Made by a program: the position numbers and the translations under genes | NCBI GenBank assembly: GCA_014084085.1 | Contig: NPFB01000186.1 | Location: 6,920 to 24,346 of the forward strand | Source: Hondaea fermentalgiana | Lineage: Eukaryota; Sar; Bigyra; Thraustochytrida; Thraustochytriidae | Direction of reading: 5' to 3' | Length of the DNA stretch: 17,427 bases | Notes under the pieces: generated by a model | Database searches by the model: none | What the model was told of the DNA's origin: nothing | Seen by the model: the letters and a program-made list of their open reading frames with translations, nothing else | In this document: piece by piece, positions 1-8,200 of the stretch | Layout of the letters: each line of letters begins with the position of its first letter | Numbering within the stretch: the first letter of the stretch is position 1

Positions 1-14
1 TTCTTTCTTTCTTC

Positions 15-55
<41 letters not shown>

Positions 56-78
56 TTTCTTTCTTTCTTCCTTTCTTT
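1..78. repeat. (TTTC)n microsatellite
   Basis: Tetranucleotide TTTC repeat with occasional TTCC variants, running from the window edge, so its full length is unknown. It lies about 340 nt upstream of the ProA start codon. The plus strand is all pyrimidine. Confidence 0.95.
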
Positions 79-419
79 GTTTGGCATGAAATGAGGTGAA
101 GTGGGATGAATGAGAATGCTTGGCGGAGCAGAAGAGAGAGCGCTCGCAGAGGGCAGAAAAGCAAAGGGCCCCGGCGACGCGACGCGAGGCGAGGCGAGAC
201 TGTCTGTTCGTCTGCCTGCCTGGCTGCCTGCCTGTGTCGCGAAGGAGGGAGCGAGCGAGGTCCGCTGCAGAGCGACGCGCACACCGCGGGCGACCTGCTC
301 TGCATTGCGCTGCGCTGCGCTGCACTGCACAGCAGAGCACGTTCCTTTGCACGAGCAAGCAAGCGAGCGAGCGGGTGAGCGAGCGAGCGGCCGAGCGGGC
401 GCGCAAAGGAGACGGCGGC
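79..419 (+). other. 5' flank and leader of the ProA gene, rich in short tandem repeats
   Basis: No gene is supported here. The stretch is a series of different short repeats: GCGAG units near 177-201, TGCC/CTGCC near 210-235, GCTGC near 303-331, and an RAGC (AAGC/GAGC) tract at 353-398 ending 22 nt before the start codon. ATGs at 86 and 91 open tiny uORFs of one and two codons. The ATG at 106 opens a 90-codon frame closing at 378. The ATG at 110 opens a frame that overlaps the real gene out of frame to 616. If the mRNA began upstream of about 86 these would hinder translation, so I infer the transcription start is downstream of about 120. The ProA reading frame itself is open upstream of 420 but has no ATG. 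Confidence 0.6.
353..398 (+). repeat. RAGC (AAGC/GAGC) tetranucleotide tract in the ProA leader
   Basis: Runs of AAGC and GAGC with a few interruptions (GGGT, GGCC). The purine-rich strand is the sense strand of the downstream gene. Similar tracts stand before the acyl-CoA oxidase, FKBP and polycystin-like genes. Confidence 0.85.
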
Positions 420-1907
420 ATGGAGGCGCAAGGAAAGCGAGGACTCGAGGATGTGGCTGCACGCGCTCGCGCGGCATCCCACGTCCTTGGCTCGTTGAGC
501 CGCGAGGCCAAGGACGCAGCACTCGTCGAAATTGCTCGCGAACTCGAGGTCCAGCGACTCCGCATCCTCGAGGCAAACCGGGAAGACAAACGCGCCGCAC
601 GGGACGCCAACCTTAGCTCGAGCCTGCAAAAGCGACTCAACCTCGAGGGCGACAAATTCGAAACCCTTTTGCAAGGTATCAGCGATGTCGTCAAGGTCGC
701 CGACCCCGTGGGCCGCGCCACTCTTGCTACCGAGCTCGACGAGGGCCTCGACCTGTACCGCGTCACCTGCCCCATCGGAGTGCTTTGCATCATCTTCGAG
801 TCGAGACCCGAGGCCGCCGTGCAAATTGCTTCGCTCGCCATCAAGTCGTCCAACGCTGTGATCCTCAAGGGCGGCAAGGAGGCCCTCCGCTCGAACATGG
901 CTCTCGTGGCCGCCTTCAGAGTGGCTCTCGACCGTGCCGGCCTCCCTGCCGACGCCGTGCAGCTCGTGTCGACGAGGGAGGACATTCACGAGCTCTTGCA
1001 GCTCGACCGCTACATTGACCTCGTCATCCCGCGCGGGAGCAACCAGCTCGTGCGAAGTGTCATGGACTCGACCAAAATCCCCGTCATGGGTCACGCCGAC
1101 GGCATCTGCTCCGTGTACGTTGACCGTGATGCCGATCTCGAGCGCGCCGTTCACGTCGTCGTAGATTCCAAGACGCAGTACACGGCAGCCTGCAATGCTG
1201 CCGAAACGCTCTTGGTGCACGCAGACTGCGTCGAGACGATGCTTCCCGTCATCGGAGAAGCGCTCATGGCAGCCGGCGTCAAACTTCACGCTGACGCCGA
1301 CAGTCTTCCCTTTCTGCCCCCGAGCTGCACGGTGCCAGCCACCGAAGAAGATTTCGTCAAGGAGTATCTGGGCCTGGAGATGGCCGTCAAGGTCGTGCAG
1401 GACGTGCAGGCCGCTATTGAGCATATTAATCTCTGCGGCTCGCAGCACACCGATGCCATTGTCACTGAAAACGGCGCCACCGCCGAGCTCTTCATGCAGG
1501 GCGTTGGATCAGCCGGCGTCTTCCACAACGCCTCGACGCGCTTTGCCGACGGCTTTAGGTTTGGCTTTGGCGCTGAAGTCGGCGTAAGCACGAATCGCAT
1601 CCACGCAAGAGGTCCCGTCGGTCTCGAGGGTCTCGTCATTTACAAGTACAGGCTTCACGGCCATGGCCAGTGCGTCAAGGATTATGGTATTGGGGCTGGT
1701 ATGCGCGCGTACAAGCATCGCAAGATCCGTCTCATGGGCGACGATCCTCGCGCGCCTCGTCTCGATGCTCCGCCCGCCTCTATTTGGTCTTTTTCCTCCC
1801 CGGCGCTCGTCCCCGGCGTTCTCGTCGCGGTTGGAACTGCCGCGGCTATTATTGGCCTGACACTTGCCTCTCGTTCCTCCTCCTCTGTCTCTTCATCGTC
1901 GCGCTAA
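420..1907 (+). CDS. proA/PRO2-like: Gamma-glutamyl phosphate reductase (glutamate-5-semialdehyde dehydrogenase) with C-terminal membrane anchor
   Basis: The enzyme reduces gamma-glutamyl phosphate to glutamate-5-semialdehyde with NADPH, the second step of proline synthesis. The 495-residue product has the family signatures: IFESRPEA (125-132), ILKGGKEA (148-155), the RGSN loop (205-208), GHADGICSVYVD (224-235), catalytic Cys258 in AACNAAETLL, and ASTRFADGFRFGFGAEVG followed by RIHARGPVGLEG (371-404). The stretch YKYRLHGHGQCVKDY resembles fungal Pro2 and the second half of plant P5CS. There is no glutamate kinase domain, so this is the stand-alone form. The ATG at 420 is the first in frame and has a purine at -3 and G at +4. 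The core ends near residue 425. An unusual tail follows: a basic/acidic linker, a hydrophobic helix at about 463-482 (VPGVLVAVGTAAAIIGLTLA) and a Ser-rich end. The enzyme is normally soluble, so membrane attachment is inferred from sequence only. Confidence 0.96.
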   Translation: MEAQGKRGLEDVAARARAASHVLGSLSREAKDAALVEIARELEVQRLRILEANREDKRAARDANLSSSLQKRLNLEGDKFETLLQGISDVVKVADPVGRATLATELDEGLDLYRVTCPIGVLCIIFESRPEAAVQIASLAIKSSNAVILKGGKEALRSNMALVAAFRVALDRAGLPADAVQLVSTREDIHELLQLDRYIDLVIPRGSNQLVRSVMDSTKIPVMGHADGICSVYVDRDADLERAVHVVVDSKTQYTAACNAAETLLVHADCVETMLPVIGEALMAAGVKLHADADSLPFLPPSCTVPATEEDFVKEYLGLEMAVKVVQDVQAAIEHINLCGSQHTDAIVTENGATAELFMQGVGSAGVFHNASTRFADGFRFGFGAEVGVSTNRIHARGPVGLEGLVIYKYRLHGHGQCVKDYGIGAGMRAYKHRKIRLMGDDPRAPRLDAPPASIWSFSSPALVPGVLVAVGTAAAIIGLTLASRSSSSVSSSSR

Positions 1908-2238
1908 GGGCCCAGCGTTGGCGTTGGTGTCGGCGGCGGCGGCAACGTCTATTTTGCAATGGACCGTCATGTCCACCACCTTTCGTCCCGCGCCGACATG
2001 TGGCGGCTGGCTAGCTGGCTGGCTGGCAATTGAGATCTCTTTGGAATTGAAATAAGGTATTCCCGTTGTGATGATGGTGATGACGATGTTGATGTTTTGT
2101 AATCATTGTTCTTGATGATGAATGATGATTTTACAATGAAAGGCTAATTATAATACACGCGTTCGCGCAGAGGCTTCATTGCGTACACAACCTTGATTCG
2201 CTCCTCGTCTTCTTTCAGGTGTACTTGGTTCGTTCTCT
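1908..2238. other. Convergent 3' flanks of the ProA and polycystin-like genes
   Basis: The gap holds the 3' ends of two converging genes. A GGCT repeat lies at 2005-2027, and a degenerate GAT/GATG-rich stretch runs from about 2069 to 2131. No canonical AATAAA was seen for either gene; AAATAA occurs near 2050 on the plus strand. No gene is supported. Confidence 0.6.
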
Positions 2239-5200
2239 TCAAAAGTCGCTTTCTTGCTCAACTTCCTCCGGGTCCACAACATCTTGACCAGTTTCACCAG
2301 CTTGCCGTGCCTCGTGCCATCTCTCACAAGTGTCCGCAATAGCCGCATCAAGAACGTACGCGTCGTCATTTTCGTAGCTCGCAACGTCCTCATGCGAATA
2401 ATTTTGACCCTGATTCGTCGAAAGTGTCGCGCCGCGGAACGCCTCGCCAGCTCGCATGCCCAGAGGAAAGGAATCAAAGAAAGACGACGATTCCTCTTCG
2501 AGCAGGTGCTGCGGAACCTTCGCATAAGATGAAACGGTTGACTCCATCCCATCATAGCTGATACCATCATCTTGCAAATCGGCTCGCGCCCCCGAAGTCG
2601 GCATCAGAGCACCTGCGCCAATGCCCCCGGCATCCGTCAAGAGATCTTGTCTCGTGGCAAGTTCCTCTTCCCCGTCGAGATCTGAATTGTACGCTTCCTC
2701 CTGAAATCCCAGAAAGGCTTGCAGACCACCCGCTGATGAAGGCGACACGGAGGCAAGACCGCGCGGACCCGAATGAGCGAGCCGCAATCTGTCCACCACC
2801 GTTCCGAGTCCATGTGTCTTGAGAGGCTGTGCGCCAAGAACTTCCAACCCCCTTTCGTCGCCGCTATCCTCGCTGCACGCTGCGTGAACCTGATGTAGGT
2901 GGTGGCCCTGCGGTGATTGCAAGTTTATGCAGTGCCGATCAGGAACCAACACCAGCGACCCGCTCGAGCTCGAGGCGTCAAAAGCAAGCGCCGCAGTATC
3001 GGGGCGCGGCAACACACTACTACTGGACGCATCGCGAGACCCGTTCCCTGGACCACCAGAAATCTCGCTTGGGCGCACGCGCGGCAGTGTCGTCATCTCC
3101 ACTTGCTGCTGGTCTCCAGATACGCGTTCATAACCGTTGGCAAGGATCCAGCCCTGAGGACCATTTCGTGCGCTATGCCCTCGTTCATGTGTGAGACCAT
3201 TGACGCCGCTCTCGACGCTCTCGTCATCGTCATGGTCGTCATCATCGTCGTCGTCATCGTCAGTCATATCACCGTCGTTGGGGCTGATACGCCTGTAATC
3301 GTTTCGAGAAGAAAAGTCACTTTCGCTGAACAAGAGCCGAGCAAGCGCAACCATATTCTGAACAATAAAGAGATCCACCGCAAGAGCACCAGCGTAAAAG
3401 CCCACAAAAATCCACATGTGAGATTGCGAGGAACTCTTTGGCGAGGCGAGCGGATACGCCCAAGCGCAAATGACAAGGGCTAAGCCGACCGCTGCTCCCC
3501 AAAACAGTCCACAACTCTCAAGCAGACCGCATGCAGAGTGTGAAATCTCGTCAAACTGTGCACGCGGACTCGCCACGAAAATCCGCAAATGCAAAGGCTT
3601 GTCGAACGGGTCAGTCTGCTCCAACTGAGCCGGACAAATTCCGTCTGGACCGGACTCTTTTACCCGAGTGCGAAAGGCAATACTCTGCAGCTCATGCAAA
3701 AGGACGTCTCGCTGCTCGCGACGAGCCTGCGCCATTGCCTCAGAGCTGGCGAGGTGCAGAGCATTCTCGGCATTGTGCAACTCTTGTTCCAGAGACGCCA
3801 TCCCCCCGCTCGTAGACAGCCGACGCGTGGCAGTGGACACTTCCCCTGACACTTGGTCGGCAACATTGACCCGCGCCTCACGCACTTCCTCACCCTGGCC
3901 GCCATTTGCAGCAAATGTCCATGTCCTCGCACCTTCCTCTTCTTCATGATGCAGGGAGGAGCCTCGCGAGCGAGACACGCCTTCATCGCGTTGCACTTCT
4001 GCGCGAAGTCTCTCCACCTCGGCGTGCCTTTCTTGCAGCGTCGCTTCGCATGCTTCTGTCACGCGTTTGTTGCGTCCTGCGCGGTGTGCAAGCGGTTGCC
4101 GCCACGCTGAGATTCGTCGCAACACACCATCTGGCACGGGCAAGGACTCCAGCAATGCCTGAATAGCGAGAGTCGCGGGTAGGGCTCCCATGCCTGGTAT
4201 GAAGATCATCGCAAAAAGTAATTCACGGTCTTCCACATTAACCGCGATCGCAAACGACAAAAGGAGAATCGCAAAGAGCGAAAAGCCAACCACGAGGCTC
4301 TGCCGCAACCGTTCAAAAGGCTGACGTTGTGAGCACGGACGGAGCCCGAGCGGCAGCAACACGGAGAGATACAAGTGATACTGGCCCAGCGTTACCATTC
4401 TCTGGCGCAGGCCACTGCGGCCAGACGTCGACTCCGTGGATGAGGAGAACCACTTCCCGCTTCCAGAAACGCTTCCCACGGAACTCGTTGGCAAAGTCTC
4501 GCCGGTCGGGCATCGTTCCCGTGAAGATGACGCGCCAATCACTTGCAAGCCTCCCTGTTCCTGACCCTGGTCCGTCAAGGCTTGCGCGCGAAGATCGCTC
4601 ATGCGTCGGAGCCGTAAGCGTGCCGCACGCAACCTGCGGAGCTCCAAAAGTCCACTACGCAGCCCCGCACGACGCATTTGTGCGCCCCGCACAGCCAAAA
4701 CGAAGAGAGCACGTGCATAAAGCTCGTGTTCCCATAGGTCTCTGCGACAAGCGTAGATCATGTGCGCAATCCAGAACGTCAACGTAATGGTGAGGGCGCC
4801 AAGAAGCACGAGTCGTCCGCTGGAAATATACCAATGTGACGCTGCCGGGTCCGCCGGGACAAGGCTCGGGTCGAGAAGCCATGTGCCGACGATGCCAACA
4901 CCAGAGCACGAACATGCAACCGCAGTAATGTGCGCATCGGGGCCTTCCACCACGGCACTCACCGAGCAGGCGTCCAAAAGGATGTCGCCCGCTCGCTTTC
5001 GATGCTCTGCATCCGCCCCTCCTGCGGGATTCCACATCCCGCACACCAGGAGCATGTGTTCCTCGGTAGAGTACAGTGACCGCACGCGGATGGACGACGA
5101 GGTCGAAAGCTTTCCCGAGCCAAACGTTGCCTCACCCTGGCTGTCCGCATGCACCCACAAACTGTCGTTCGAAAGTGGGATACTCACGACGGCTTTGGGA

Positions 5201-8200
5201 ATATTGACGCCCTTGTTGCTTTCGCCGTGCTTTGCGTTTTTCCCGTCGTCGGGCAAGGGAATTTGTGCATCCGCATGCGCGGCAACGATGGCACCCAGCT
5301 CGATCCCAAAGGGGTTGTCCAGAGGTGTAGCATGAAGCGAGATGAACTCTCGAGATAACGCCACAAGCGGACCGACATTCTCGAGCAGCCGCGCGGTGAT
5401 GCTCGCAGACCATCTGCACACCAAAAGATCGAACGGCCTTGTCGAAACGTCAACACCAATCGCAGGCCCAAAGTCGCGCCAAGCCGGAAGTAACACGCCA
5501 TTTTCGGCCATGCTCGCCGAGACGTCCGGGGGGACTCGCACCGCCCGCCATGCTCTACATAAGATCGATCCAGCTTCCAAAGTGGTCTCACGATAACGTG
5601 CAACGGCGTCTCGAAAATGCAATCGTGTGAGACCCGCTAGGGAAGCAAACACGGCCTTTGCTGAACCGTAGTAGAGTCGATCAAAGGCCACGGATGCCGC
5701 CTTGATAGCGCCCGGGGAAACCCTACGCGTTTTGATGCCTGCTGCCCTGCAAAGTGGAGCCAAAACAAGAAGCTCATGGTCTTCATCAGAGCCCGCGCGG
5801 CCACGGGCATTGAGCTTCGAACACGCACTGACGAGGGTCTCAACACTGAACGATCGATTGGGCGCGCTCAGGATGTTATCGAGAGTGGACATCACCGCAG
5901 TCGTCGCACTCGAAATGACTTCTGCGTCCATGGTATACAGCCTCCGCGCGTTCCACATTTCCACGAGACCGCGCAAAGAGCGCAAGGCTGCGCCCCGGGC
6001 AGGAATGCAGATGCCCGATTCCAAAGACGTAATGAGAACCCAATGAGCACCCAAAACGCGAAGAACTAGCGTGGGCGCCTCGGTGCGTTCTACAAAGGTG
6101 ACCGTCACAATGTTTTCGAGCCGCTTCCAGAGAAGCGCAGAAAGGGCACAAGCAAGATCATCGCGACCATCTTTGAAAAGGGCCCCAAAGATATCGTTAC
6201 GGCCAACAACGTTGATCCATTCGAGCACCTCATCAAAGGTGTCGTCGGCCTCGCTTGACGAAAGCCAGGAAACCATACTTGGGGGCAAAAGATCCGGAGC
6301 AGAAACGTTGGTGCTCCTTTCGCCAGAGGTCCCGGCAAGAAGTCTGTCGTTTTGCGTATCATCCCGGTGCAAGGTGAGCTCGACAGCCCGGGGTGACCTT
6401 CTTGTTGCGCCTAGAACGTCCATGGCAACGGCTGTGACATGAACTTGCGCACGAGTTCCACCAAGGTTAGGCAGCAAAAGCTTGTGCACGGCATTCAAAG
6501 ATGACCGGGTGGCCAACGTTGGAATATCGTGGTCACCAACAAACGAGAACTCAAAGTGGTAGCGCAAGGGCGAGGCACTGGCGCCCACGGCCTTTAACCA
6601 CCCCCACGTGGAGAGCGTGAACTCCGTTTTGCCAGCCGTCCCGACAAGCGGATCCGCGGAGAAGGTGCCATCTGTGGGCGGAAGATTCAACGGAATCTCG
6701 ACCGAAGCAATCGAGGCGACCTCGTGCAGCGCGTGAGGCTCACAGTGCAAGACAAAGGTGAAGCGATCCACGCTGTGAAAGTTTTGCATCAGAACCGTAG
6801 TGTTGACGATGAACACGCGGCCACCTGCAACGACCTCGTGGTCGGTATGACTCCCGCTGGGAAACCAGAGGGTCGTGTCCGAGCTTGCTACGAATGGATG
6901 GCGCAGTCCCCACGAAGGATGACCCGCATCGCCACAGGATCCAGCAAATTGCCCTAGCGAACCCGCAGAGAGCGAATGCGGAAACACTTGAATGACTGCA
7001 GAGTGCAAAACACTTGAGGACGATTCCGCGCCAATGTCAACATGAATTGGAGCTGGGGCAAGCGCAGAGCGCCCGTCTTCAGCAGACAGACGCAGAGAAA
7101 AAATGATGGCCTCGCCTCGTCGGAGATTCTGGCGCTCCTCTGCAATGGCACGCAATCCAAGTATAGGGTCATTTGAAAACGCGCGCACCGTTCGCAAATC
7201 TTGCTGAGAAGAAACGTGCTCGCTGGTGTGGCTCTGTGCTGTTGCCGACTCGAACTCCCAGAACCCTGGCCGCCTCCTGCCTTGCGCATTCTTGAATGTG
7301 GGCGTCAGCGCAAGGCAGACACGAGCTGGTGTGCAATGCCATTCAAATGTAAGATGACGCTTCGAGTGAGGAGAGTCGGGATCGTACGATGCAACCGCGT
7401 TGAGATCAAATTCCTTGGAAAAATCCGCAATAGTGCGATTACCGCCGGCGATCTCGACAACCAAGTCGGAAGCTCGCACTTCAACATAGAGCTCGGATGA
7501 AACAGGTCGACTCGTGCTTCCCGCGAGAGGATAGACTGTTGGTAAAGCTGTCGGAGTGGGCGTCTCGGGAACTACGGCAGTGACCTTTACCTGAAAGGTG
7601 TGCCCCGCGATGCCGAGCTGTCGAGCATTCGCTGGAATGAGCTGGACAACGTGCTTGTCGACGGTGGGCATGAGCATCGACGAAGGATCGATGTGGAAAA
7701 ACGCAGAAGTTGGTTTCACCTCCCAATATATCTCCGAGCCCATGGCCGGAGAGCCATCGCAGCGCGTGACATGTGCGCGTATTGTTCGAACCTGATTGAG
7801 GGCAAGATGGAACCAACTGGGCTGATCGACGTGGAGCTGCAGAGCGTTGGCTTCATAAATGGTCACGAGCCGCCACGGTGTCTGGAGTGAATGACCAAAT
7901 ATGTTGCGTACAGAAAGCGCTACCTCGACCGCATCGGTTTCCTGATCGAGCGCGCTGAGATCCAGGGCGCAAAAATAGTCTTCGACCGATGGCGGCGCCA
8001 GATCGCTATCAAAGTAGCATCCAGCAACAGAACTAGCTTCCTCGGTTCCGTGCTTTCGATACATAAAGGATATCCTTGTGATGAGAGGCGAGAGGAGAGT
8101 ACGTGAAGCATCGAGTTCAATCGACGAGGATATCGGTTCTGCTTGTGCTTGGGCTTGATTTTGGTTGCAGACGCGCGAAACCGAAGATGGAGCTTGAAGA

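Noticed and set aside
120..419. 100-residue N-terminal extension of ProA
   Set aside because: The frame is open but starts with TTG, encodes only repeat-derived residues and has no ATG before 420.
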